Positions 44,611 through 54,825 of a DNA stretch of 64,000 nt are shown piece after piece (position 1 is the first letter of the stretch; each line of letters starts with the position of its first letter). The notes below the pieces were generated by a model that was not told the origin of the DNA, did no database searches, and saw only the letters and a program-made list of their open reading frames with translations. The stretch comes from Astragalus membranaceus. Its lineage: Eukaryota; Streptophyta; Magnoliopsida; Fabales; Fabaceae. The stretch lies in assembly GCA_039519185.1 (NCBI GenBank), contig CM076846.1, forward strand, positions 223,002,659 through 223,066,658, in the 5' to 3' direction. The translations under genes and the position numbers were made by a program.

Positions 44611-45030
44611 TAGGCATAATACTTCTTCACTTGATCTGAAATGACTGGATTCCTGAGATCCTCGCCGTCTATGTTTATGAGTATCGGCGCTCCTCTGGAA
44701 AAAGCTTTCTTGACTTCATATGGACCGTCATAAATGGGTATCAACTTCCCACGGAGTTAGTCTGGATAGGTAGGATCTTTTTGAGTACAAGGTCTCTTTT
44801 GCCGACTTCTCGAAGACGGACCTTCCTGCCGAAAGCTGCCTTCATCTTTTGTTGGTACAACTGGCCATGGCGTGGGGCAGCAATTCTTTTCTCTTTGATG
44901 AGATTCAGTCGAGCTTGAACCCATTTTGCTTCTTCCAACTTGACCTCCATGACTACTCGTGGAGAAGGTATTTCAACCTTGATGAGAAGAACTGCTTCTG
45001 ACCCATACACTAGAGAAGAAAGGGGGTGCC
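44611..45030 (-). pseudogene. Ogre/Tat integrase C-terminal remnant
   Basis: Minus strand: SSLVYGSEAVLLIKVEIPS, then ARLNLIKEKRIAA, HGQLYQQKMKAAF and DLVLKKILPIQ. After a frameshift near 44,755 come PIYDGPYEVKKAFSRGAP and DQVKKYYA. This is the tail of Tat/Ogre integrase (end of the catalytic domain and the C-terminal DNA-binding part). The catalytic core and everything upstream in pol are absent. Confidence 0.85.
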
Positions 45031-45561
45031 CCTGTATGATTTCATGAATGTGAGTGTGACAAGGGATGAGATAGGTGTAGGGTCAATTTCCCCAGTTGTA
45101 GGAGGGGTGAAGAGCGACAGGATTGCCCCACCTGGCATATTATAAACAAATTTATTTGTTCTTGAGCTAAAACTTTGAGAAAACAACAGCAATCAATCAT
45201 TGATTGGGATGGACCTTTCGGGATTGTGGTGTTTTGTGGAGAAGGGACGACTGAGCTTGTTGGAGTGTTTGGGGTTGATGGGAGGATGGGTCTTATTCAG
45301 CGTTGGCTGATGATCGATGGTTTATGATGGTTAACTGGCTAGATGAGGTATTAGGGAGTTTCATTCCTGGTTAAGGGTCTGTGGAGGGTGGTTTATCGTG
45401 GTCGAAAGGAGAGTGTTTGCGGTTTATGAGAAGTATAGGAATGATACAGTGTTTGAAGGTTTATTGAGACGAGGATCCCTTGGGTTTTGTGGTAACACGT
45501 ATCAACTCATTACTTACATTTCTGTTGTATTTTTCTTTTGATTTTGGGATTTTCCCTTTTT

Positions 45562-45599
<38 letters not shown>

Positions 45600-46384
45600 G
45601 TGATCCTTGTCTATGGTGACTTTTGGATTTTTGGCCTCTTTTTTTGGCTTACGGTGGGTAGGAGAGGATTTTGTTTTTCTCTTTGGGATTTTCTTGGCTT
45701 AAGGTGGGTAGGAAATGGATTTTCTGGGATTTTAGGTTTTTGAGGGTATGGAGGGATGGTCCAACTTCATTTCAAATCATGATTGCTCGTTTTCTCAAAA
45801 ATTAACTCAAAGACAATAATTTACTTATTTTCATGCACTTGCCCTTCTTCTTTATTTCCTTTTTTTTTTTGCGCTCTAATTTCCCTTTATTGAAGTACCC
45901 ATCTGGACCTCTTTCTTGTTCTCAGCGGTCTCCAAGTTGATCACTTCAGTGGATTCCCCGTGATGCTGAATAACCCTTTTTCCTTGCTTCATTAACCTTC
46001 TGGGGGATCTTCCCGGTCTTCCTCAACATCCCCCTCTGCTTGATTGATAAGGTGACCAAAGTCAAAATATGGACCGTTGGTACTGTTATTTTGAGAGACA
46101 ATTGCTGTGGATTTGCTTTTTGCCGAGGCGAAAAAGCAGAATGAAAGGCGAGACAAACAAACAAGCAATAATAATGCAAGGAAAGGACACATGAAGTGAA
46201 AAGGAATTGATTTTTATTGATTGAAATTCAAAAACAACGTTTTTATTAATGATGATGATTCTGAAAATAAAAACATGATTGCCCCTAACAACTTGCTCTA
46301 TGGCCTTGGGCAGAGCCACAGAGTTGCATTACAATGATCATATTGAATTAAAAGTCACAGGAAAGGCAGCAGCTTCCCCATTCT
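45031..46384 (-). other. Non-coding internal region of Ogre-like element
   Basis: No gene recognised. Contains a T run (about 45,566-45,598) and short repeats of 'ggcttaaggtgggtagg' (45,648 and 45,692). This is where protease, RT and RNase H would lie in a complete Ogre, so a large deletion or replacement has occurred. Confidence 0.6.
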
Positions 46385-46933
46385 TCAACTTCCTCTGGCA
46401 GGGCAGCGACGAACCAAATCAGTCTCACTTTCTTCAGCTTCGGATCCATTTTTGATGACAACTATTTGGTCGTATTGTTCCTCTTCCTCATCCCATCCTG
46501 TGGGCTGGATGTCTTCCATTCGGATTTGAGCACTCTCGGGAACGTCATACCTGACCAAGTAATCAAACTTTCCACTAGGCTCCCCTAGGGTATCCCAACA
46601 TCCCTCTTCTGACTTAGGACCATTATTGATGACAGCAATTTGGTCGTATTGTTCCTCCTCCTCATCCCATCCTGTGGGCTGGATGTCTTCCATTCGGATT
46701 CGAGCACTCTCGGGAACGCCATACCTGACCAAGTAATCAAACTTTCCACTGGGCTCCCCTAGGGTATCCCAACATCCCTCTTTCACAGGCAGCATATTCA
46801 TTATCTCGGCCCTCTGAGCTTCCATGGCCTCCACCTTAGCTTTCAGAGTCTGGTTCTCCTGAGCCAGCTGTTCAGGATTGAGGATCTCTATCACCACTTC
46901 ATCTTGACTCAAATTGTCTCCGTTGGACGCCAT
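46385..46933 (-). CDS. Gag-like coiled-coil ORF with 58-residue duplication
   Basis: ATG chosen at 46,933 (MASNGDNLSQDEV); an upstream ATG five codons earlier (46,948) is also in frame. The N-terminal 50 residues contain a likely coiled coil (EQLAQENQTLKAKVEAMEAQ). It is followed by two tandem copies of a 58-residue unit beginning EGCWDTLGEPSGKFDYLVRY, with acidic ends (DEEEEQYDQI). DNA copies are 174 bp apart (46,454 and 46,628). The N terminus resembles the coiled-coil start of Tat/Ogre gag, but the retrotransposon gag core and zinc knuckle are missing. It may be a gag derivative or a novel ORF. The open frame survives, so coding is possible. Confidence 0.5.
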   Translation of the reverse strand: MASNGDNLSQDEVVIEILNPEQLAQENQTLKAKVEAMEAQRAEIMNMLPVKEGCWDTLGEPSGKFDYLVRYGVPESARIRMEDIQPTGWDEEEEQYDQIAVINNGPKSEEGCWDTLGEPSGKFDYLVRYDVPESAQIRMEDIQPTGWDEEEEQYDQIVVIKNGSEAEESETDLVRRCPARGS

Positions 46934-46949
46934 CAGTTTCGCTTGCAAA

Positions 46950-47623
46950 CGGGTGAAGTAACGATGTGGACGAACCAGCTTGCCTTTTCTGTTTGTTTAG
47001 ATTTTATTACATAAGAATCAAGATGAATGTATGAATGGATGTATGAATGTATGTACAATGTTTGCTCGGTGCCGGGAACCACGGGATGTCTTATCTTGTC
47101 ATAAGCGCATAAACTTTTTCTTTTTTTTTTGATTTAAGAAGTGAAGTAAACGAGGAATCGAAATAGCAAATCAACCTTCTTCAAAACTGGGAAGCGAGAA
47201 ACAAGTGAAGCCTTGCTATTTGATTCCATTCTGATGCACCTATGACAAAACGGTACATTGTTTGGTGATCCCCAGCAAGCAAAATGCAAATGAGATGTAG
47301 TATGAATGCAAGTAAATGAATGCGGTATGATGCAATTATGATATGAATGATGCGCGTGGAAAAAATAAAGGCGATGCATATGGACGGAAGTTCAAGAATT
47401 GAGGAGCCACGCTACGTGCCGCCTCACGCACTGGCTTATTTGATGAAGGGAAATATATCATTATTTTTTGAAAATGAGGACCGTACGTCATTTCATATGG
47501 ACCGGTATGAGAAAGGCTACAGCGGTAACTCTTTCTTTCTCTTTTTTTATGAAAATGAAGTGGGCCATATGTCACTTCGTACGGACCAGCAAAAGAGAAG
47601 GCTACAATGGCAACCCTTTCCTC

Positions 47624-47658
<35 letters not shown>

Positions 47659-48386
47659 GAAAATCATTGAAAGAAAAGAACTTAGCTAAATGTGATAATG
47701 CGACACACAATTTGGAAAAAGCCCTTGTGACCTAAAAAGAGGTGAGACCTACGATCTAGGGCAATCTATGGGGTAATCCTTCCACATGGCTCTATTCACT
47801 CCCCTACAAGGCCACCAGAGCTACAGTCCCTTTCACAAAACTCCTCACAAATGCAGCAAACTGCTAGGTGTGAGGCATCATGAAAGAGCACAACTCTGGT
47901 TGAAACTTTCGCAAGTAGCCAAACGGACAAAGGTCCTGATGGGCTCTCACTACTCGAATCCACTCTCCTAAATTTGCAGACCTGGGTTATGGTCCCACTC
48001 AGAATATGTAATCATATGGTACAAGTGTAGCGTGTATCAAGGGCATTTTCCCTAACACTACCCCACCTGCAAATGAAAACCAGACCAGTCCAGCAAATAG
48101 CAGTCAATATCAAGTTGTCTACCCTAGGGTTTCATTCCTAAGATATCTATAAACAAGAATATTGCTTACCTTTAGAAGAGGAGCCAAGAAGAGGGGACAT
48201 GAGAGAACATGGGGAAATGCATGAACATAAGCAAATAAAAGAAGAGGAGTAGAAGAAGACAAATACCTATGCTTACAATTAATTATAAGAAAGAAAGGCA
48301 AACAAGATATTAATCAAATCACAACACATTGAACCACACGTTTTAGTTAGTTAGGCTTGACCCTCGTCTTTTTGAAAAAAAAAAGG
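46950..48386 (-). other. Leader region of Ogre-like element
   Basis: Between PBS and the gag-like ORF. No credible gene. It contains a T run at about 47,630-47,658 and two related segments ('atgaaaatgaagtgggccatatgtcacttc' type words, about 47,470 and 47,550). Long leaders are usual in Ogre elements. Confidence 0.6.
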
Positions 48387-48387
48387 G

Positions 48388-48405
48388 TCCCCAGCGGAGT
48401 CGCCA
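48388..48405 (-). other. Ogre-like primer binding site
   Basis: Minus-strand tggcgactccgctgggga, two bases from the 5' LTR. It is 18 bases long and close to the tRNA-Arg-type PBS recalled for Ogre elements. Confidence 0.8.
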
Positions 48406-48407
48406 GC

Positions 48408-51400
48408 TGTTGTACCCCGAAAAATCCCGTTTAGGGTTCTTCAATGTACAACGTAGAAAATTGTGAGGTTTGGAGCCGCCACCAATATTTTAGTTTTAAG
48501 ACCAAAACATTGAAAAAAAGTCTTTTTAAAGAAAAGGCGGGTGGTCTTTGAAAACTAGAGACATAGGTTCGGGGGTCGATTACAAGTGAGGAAGGTATTA
48601 GCACCTCACATGTCCTTTCTACCGAAAGGGAACCTCTAACTAAAAGGTGTGGTTTCAACGTTTGATTTGGAAAACATACCTAATTTGCCTATTCATTTCT
48701 TTATTAAAAAAATGCATTGAAAAAGGACTTAATGAAAATTTTATTTATTATAGAGAAGGGAAAGAAAGTTTTTTAGAAAAAGTGCTTGACGGGACATGGC
48801 CCGCTCCTACGTATCTCCCGGTGCGATGGAGAACTCAAAGCTACGTAGTTCTTCTTTGTTATGAAAAGGAGTTTTGTTTTTTATCTTTTTTTAGTGAATT
48901 TTCGAAATAGGACGAGCACTTAGCGAATGATTAAACTAACCAAAGCTATGGGTAATCACTCCTAAGTACTCTTGAAAATGAGAGTCAATACCATTGGTCA
49001 GACGAACCAAGGTTCTGATTGACCATTAGTAAAGACTCATTTTTATTTGACCTTTTGAAAATGGTTTTCGAAAAAAGGTTAATTGACGCAAATGATCAAA
49101 CTAACCAAAGTTATGGATGATCACCACTTTGTTGTTCTTTTTGTGAAAAGCCATTGATACCAATGACTAGACGAACCAAAGTTCTGATTAGCCATTAGTA
49201 ACAATGGGTTTGAAAATAATTTTTGTTTGTTTTATGAAGAGATTTGTTTATGGTTGCGAAAAGGGATTTTTATTTGTTGCGCTTGACGAGAACGAGACTC
49301 GCTCCTACGTATCCCAAATGGGAATCAAAGCGACGTAGTTCTAATGAAAATGTTTTCTTGAAAAGGGTTTGGAAGGGGAAGAGCTTTCATAATGATCAAG
49401 CAAGCAAAGGCTTTGAGTGGTCATTACTAATAGCCCTTGATGGCGTTCATGACAATCAAACAAGCCAAGGCTTTGAGTGATAGTCACTAATAGCTCGCAT
49501 TAAATGGAAAAGAGTTTGAAAGGTTTTTTTGGAAAAAGGGTGAAGTTATTATCAATGATTGGTTACAAAGTTCAAGCACATTCAATAATCACGGAATCAT
49601 GCATATGTTGAACATTAATTAAGACTAAACATGCCAATATGATCAAAAGATCCACTTATCTAGGATGCAAGATAAAGTTCTCGAAGCAAATGTGTGTGTG
49701 TAGGAAGGGGTGTATTTACCCTAATGACTCTATGCTACAACATGCATGTAGACTTACGTCTTCATTAGGAGGTCATACACATGGATGGAATGGCATATAA
49801 TTGAATCAAGACATTTAAAATGCATCAAAACAAGCAAGCAATTGGTCATAGGCATAGAATGATCTTAATTAAACTAAGGAACATATGAGCAATGATTTCT
49901 CAATAACATGAACAAAAGGGGAAATTGCATCAAGGCCAAGATAAGCCTATCCTTTGCATTCATGAATAAGTGCGCAAAGGTTATTAACACAATCAAAGAG
50001 AAGGGAGCATCAAGGTTTTGGGTAACCTATCCTTTGCAATGCCCCATGGACCTTAAACCATAAACCTAACTATCTCATCTTTTATTCATTAAGAAGTTAA
50101 AAGGGGAAGGTTGAATCATCTAAAAAACCATCCTCACCACTTAGAATATGATGCACTAGGCATAAGCGGGAATCATACGATTTATCCTCAACAATGGACA
50201 ATAATAAACTTAGAATACAAGAGCAAGTAAATAAACACTAAAGCTAAGTTGAATCACCTAGAGCAATCCTCCCACTTTGAGCAAAGTGCACTAGGCACTA
50301 GTGGGAATCAACTTGCCTATCATCAACAATGAACAATAAGCAAATTAAAATGCAAAGATTAACTAAACACACAAATAAGTTGAATCACCTAGAGCAATCC
50401 TCCCACTTTGAGCAAAGTGCACTAGGCACTAGTGGGAATCAACTTGCCTATCATCAACAATGAACAATAAGCAAATTAAAATGCAAAGATTAACTAAACA
50501 CACAAATAAGTTGAATCACCTAGAGCAATCCTCCCACTTTGAGCAAAGTGCACTAGGCACTAGTGGGAATCAACTTGCCTATCATCAACAATGAACAATA
50601 AGCAAATTAAAATGCAAAGATTAACTAAACACACAAATAAGTTGAATCACCTAGAGCAATCCTCCCACTTTGAGCAAAGTGCACTAGGCACTAGTGGGAA
50701 TCAACTTGCCTATCATCAACAATGAACAATAAGCAAATTAAAATGCAAAGATTAACTAAACACACAAAATAAGTTGAATCACCTAGAGCAATCCTCCCAC
50801 TTTGAGCAAAGTGCACTAGGCACTAGTGGGAATCAACTTGCCTATCATCAACAATGAACAATAAGCAAATTAAAATGCAAAGATTAACTAAACACACAAA
50901 ATAAGTTGAATCACCTAGAGCAATCCTCCCACTTTGAGCAAAGTGCACTAGGCACTAGTGGGAATCAACTTGCCTATCATCAACAATGAACAATAAGCAA
51001 ATTAAAATGCAAAGATTAACTAAACACACAAAATAAGTCGAATCACCTAGAGCAATCCTCCCACTTTGAGCAAAGTGCACTAGGCACTAGTGGGAATCAA
51101 CTTGCCCATCATCAACAATGAACAATAAGTAAAATTTAACACTAAAAATGAAATACTAATAACAAGATTAAACATCACTCAACTTGGAAATATTTTTAGA
51201 TCTATAAATATGTGAACCAAAGGAAACATAGATCCACATTTTATTTAATAAAGAAAACAACAAAATTAACACAAAGCAACATAGATCTATTTTTGCAAGG
51301 ATTTATATGATTAAGCAAGGAAGCACAACAAAATCACATCAACCCTAATTTTTAATGATATGCGAAAATGATAGAGCCCATAGACCACAATTTATTTATG

Positions 51401-53033
51401 AAATCTAGTGCATAATATGTAAGGATGCAAGAATAACTCCTTCAAGGCCAAGGACCCATCTCAAACACCCAAAGCTCCCTAAGTCTTTGTCAAAATGTTT
51501 GAAATGGATCCTCAAAGCAAACAACAATCAAGAAGGAGTTTGGAGTAGAGGAGAAATTATGCAAGAAAATTAAATATGAGGTGCAAAGCTTCAAGGATAC
51601 CTCAAAGCTACAATGAAATGGAGAAGGAGATGATAAGCTCAAAAACTACTAGCCCTTAGCAATTTGATGATGCAACCTTGAAGAGAATGGAAGGAAAGAT
51701 GGTGATCTAACAAGAAAATGGAGGATTGGTGGTTGATTTTTGAAGAAAATATATGGAAGAGGGGAGGGAAGGGGGACGGTTTTGATGAGGGAGGAGAGGG
51801 GGAGGAGGTGTGCTAGGGTTTTGTGTAGGAGAATGAGAGGCTTATGAGAAGCAAAAAGAGAGTCCCCTTAGGTGTGGGAATGAGGGAGTATTTATAGGAT
51901 GAAATTAGGTCTAAGGGTAGTTTAGTCTTTGTGATTTTGATGTGCTCTAGGATTGAGCTTTGATTTTGAATGGAGGGTGGAGATGCATCATCACATGGAT
52001 TGAGGGTGGAGAGAAAACACAAAATGTGAGAGTAAGAGAGTGGGGGGCGAAATTTAGAAGGAAAAAAAAGGAAAAGAAAAAAAGAATTTCTTATTTTGGA
52101 AGAGATATTTTATGTGAGGTAGGGTTAAGGGTATTTTAGAGAGGAATTGTTACCAAAGAGGGAATTTTGGGTTTTCTTATGGATAGGTTAGTGTGAGTGA
52201 GTGGAGTAATTTACCAAAGAGGGTATAATGGAAGAGTGTGGAAGAAATTGGAGAGAGAGAGAGAGAATTCGTAGGTGGGGGGGATAAGGAGAAAAAAAAA
52301 AAACTTGTTTTTTTGGTATTTTGTCTTATTGAAGACACTTCCCTTTTTTTGTTTTTGAGATTGAAATTTTTGGGCATGGAAAATAATGGGAATGCAACTA
52401 TTGAAAATGTGTTACATGCTTTTGGGCACCATAAAATATTCCCTCTAGTCACCTATGACAATAAAAATTGTCACTTAAGAATTGAGGAATATTTAATGGT
52501 CATTTTTTATTTTTCTATGCACTAAAAATGGAAAAATGCATTTTTAATTATTTTGACTAGGGTTTTCTTTCTAAAAAATTGTACAAAAATTATCCTTGGT
52601 AGAATAAAAATGTACTTTTTGTAAATATGCATTTTTGGCAAGAAAATCATCTTTTATGGAAAATGACCAAAATGCCCTTTTCAACCCTAAAACCCTAATC
52701 TACCTAAAAAGTGCATTCCAACCCTAAAAATGATTTTAAAGACCTTGGAATGACTTCTAGGACCTAAAATGCAATGCATGATGATTTTCTTGAGGAATTA
52801 TCCCTTTTATTGTGAAATGACCAAAATACCCTTTGGACCTCAAAACCCTGATTTACCCAAAAGTGCACTCCTACCTTCAAAATAATTTTGGAAACTTTGG
52901 AATGACTTTTGAGACTTAAAAATGCATGCCCATATCTCTTCTCGCCTCTCAAAATAATGGCACACTTCTAAATTATTATTTTTGCGGAAAATTAGGGGTT
53001 TTGACCTAAGCCGGACAAAATTGGGGTATGACA
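48408..53033 (-). repeat. 5' LTR of Ogre-like element
   Basis: 4,626 bp, tgttgtaccccg to ggggtatgaca on the plus strand, followed by target duplication agcca (53,034-53,038). It is nearly identical to the LTR at 36,239. Confidence 0.93.
50248..51125. repeat. Seven-copy 131-bp tandem repeat in 5' LTR
   Basis: Unit starts at 50,248, 50,379, 50,510, 50,641, 50,773, 50,905 and 51,037. The copy number is the same as in the other LTR. The final unit carries the same gtcgaatc variant in both LTRs. Confidence 0.95.
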
Positions 53034-53038
53034 AGCCA

Positions 53039-54728
53039 GCAGGAAAAGGAAGAAGAGGAATTGTTCATCTTGGCTTTGGGTAATGAGTTTTGATCCTTTT
53101 CTTAACCATTTTCTTCCTCTTTCAAGTGTTGTAGTTCCAATCCCTAATTTTCCATTGTTGTTATTTCTCCATGGCCCTAGTTTAGCCTACGGTTTGCGAA
53201 GGGGAGAAGGGAAGGGCTGCTGCGTTTTTTTGGTGACTTGGGCGTGGCTGAGTTCTTCGAATTATCAAGGTTAGGGGGCTCTACTTTATACCTATAATAG
53301 TTCTTAAGATATGTGATATATGAAGGTTAGGTTGTAGGAGTTTGAATTGTTGAATGTTGTGTGAATATCTTGTTGTTGAATTGAGTTAGTTGAATTATGG
53401 ATGTTATGTTACTGTCTTGTTGTTGTAGTGAGATGGATTGAATTGTTGAATGTGGTGTTAATGCCTTGTTGTTGTATTGAGTTTATGTGATCAATTAAGT
53501 TGAGTGAGGTGAGAATGAACATGATAGGAATTGTGCACATAAGTTGCTTGATTAATTACCTCAATGAAAAGAATATAGTTATATGTTGGTTGCGATGTGT
53601 TTAATAAATAATCAATCGAAGTGGTGTTGAAGCGGTGTGAACTAATTGTTGAATTGTCAAATACAATTGTTGTTAAAGTGTTGAAGTTGTGGTGTGGGCT
53701 GGTTGTGTTGCGCAGGGGCGCCAAATTGGGCAGCCCTGTGCGTGTGTGGTGTGGGCTGGTTGTGTTGCGCAGGGGCGCCAAATTGGGCAGCCCCGTGCGT
53801 GTGTGTTGTGTGTACTGCGTAGGTGTGTGTAATTGCGGGAAAGTGTAATTGTTGAATTAAATTACTAACCTAAGGATACAAACTGAGTTGTAATTAATTG
53901 GAGACGTGAAAGCGGTGAGGGACTCCGGTCCAAAGTGGTGTGATATCCTTAAGGCCTATATGTTGATGATATTAAATTGAGAAATAAAAAGCGGTGAGTT
54001 TAATAATTATTGTAGTGCATTGTCATAGTGTCTCATGACCCATGTGCATAAAGCGGTGTGTGGGCTTAGGCCAAAGCGGTGTGGTGGCTCCGGCTAAAGC
54101 GGTGAGTGCCCTCAAGGCATATTGCGGTGATGATGGATCCTCATGCATGTTGCATACATGCATATATTCATACAAATGTTGATAATGTTTCATGATGGAT
54201 TTAACTTAAAGGATGAATGCACTGTTTGTTGTGAGTGGGTGTTATTTGCTGCCTTCCTTATTATAACGCTTCTCTTAATTATTATTATTTGTGTAAAGAG
54301 ACTCACCCTACTGCCTTTTGTTGCTTCTTATGTCGGCAACTTGCAGGTAATCGCGAGTGAGGGCAGTCTTATGCCTTTTGCTAGTAGTCGTGTCAGCTCT
54401 GATATGTAGCACCAGGGGAGGGCGTAGTAATACTATTATTGTTAGTTTGATGTATTAAACTGTTGTAGTGATGTACTGAGTACAATTGACTTGAGTCATC
54501 CGCTGTGTTGATGAATATTTTATTATGTGCTGTAAACTAAAACAGGTGTTGTGGGCCCGTCCCTAAACTATCGTGCTATATATCGTGCTATTGACTGTTG
54601 ACTTCACGTCACTTGATTAAAATTGGTTGTTTTTTATAAGCGTTGAAATGTGACACCTTCTTCAATGATTCTTTTCGAAAACTCTGATTATATATTAAAT
54701 AATAGTTAATTTAGAAGGGGGTGTTACA
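53039..54728 (+). repeat. Chromovirus 5' LTR, second part
   Basis: Continues from gcaggaaaagg to gggggtgttaca. With the first part it makes an LTR of about 1.97 kb. Inside are a 54-bp direct repeat around 'ttgcgcaggggcgccaaatt' (about 53,692-53,803) and a series of 'aaagcggtg' motifs (53,905-54,130). Confidence 0.88.
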
Positions 54729-54731
54729 TAG

Positions 54732-54743
54732 TGGTATCAGAGC
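54732..54743 (+). other. Chromovirus primer binding site
   Basis: tggtatcagagc, three bases after the LTR, the perfect initiator-Met tRNA match. Confidence 0.93.
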
Positions 54744-54825
54744 TGAAGTTGGTCTGTCCGACCAAGTGTCTAGATGTTATGTCTGTTGTATCTAATTATG
54801 TTTATTTGTGTAGAAATTTGATTCG

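Larger units (their letters stand above)
36239..53033 (-). mobile_element. Ogre-like non-autonomous LTR retrotransposon, 16.8 kb
   Basis: Two nearly identical LTRs of 4.6 kb (36,239-40,859 and 48,408-53,033) enclose 7.5 kb. The target duplication agcca is at 36,234-36,238 and 53,034-53,038, and the unbroken target is visible at 59,460-59,490. On the minus strand the PBS tggcgactccgctgggga lies two bases after the 5' LTR, the tRNA-Arg type recalled for Ogre elements. A PPT aaagaggggcagc precedes the 3' LTR. Very long LTRs and this PBS fit Ogre/Tat. The internal region holds a gag-like ORF and only the integrase C-terminus, with no protease or RT, so it must depend on a helper. Confidence 0.9.

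Noticed and set aside
47347..47710. Several overlapping frames rich in Phe or Lys near a T run
   Set aside because: They derive from homopolymer DNA in the Ogre-like leader.
53621..53848. A 75-codon open frame with internal duplication
   Set aside because: It is formed by the 54-bp direct repeat of the chromovirus LTR and has no start context or homology.
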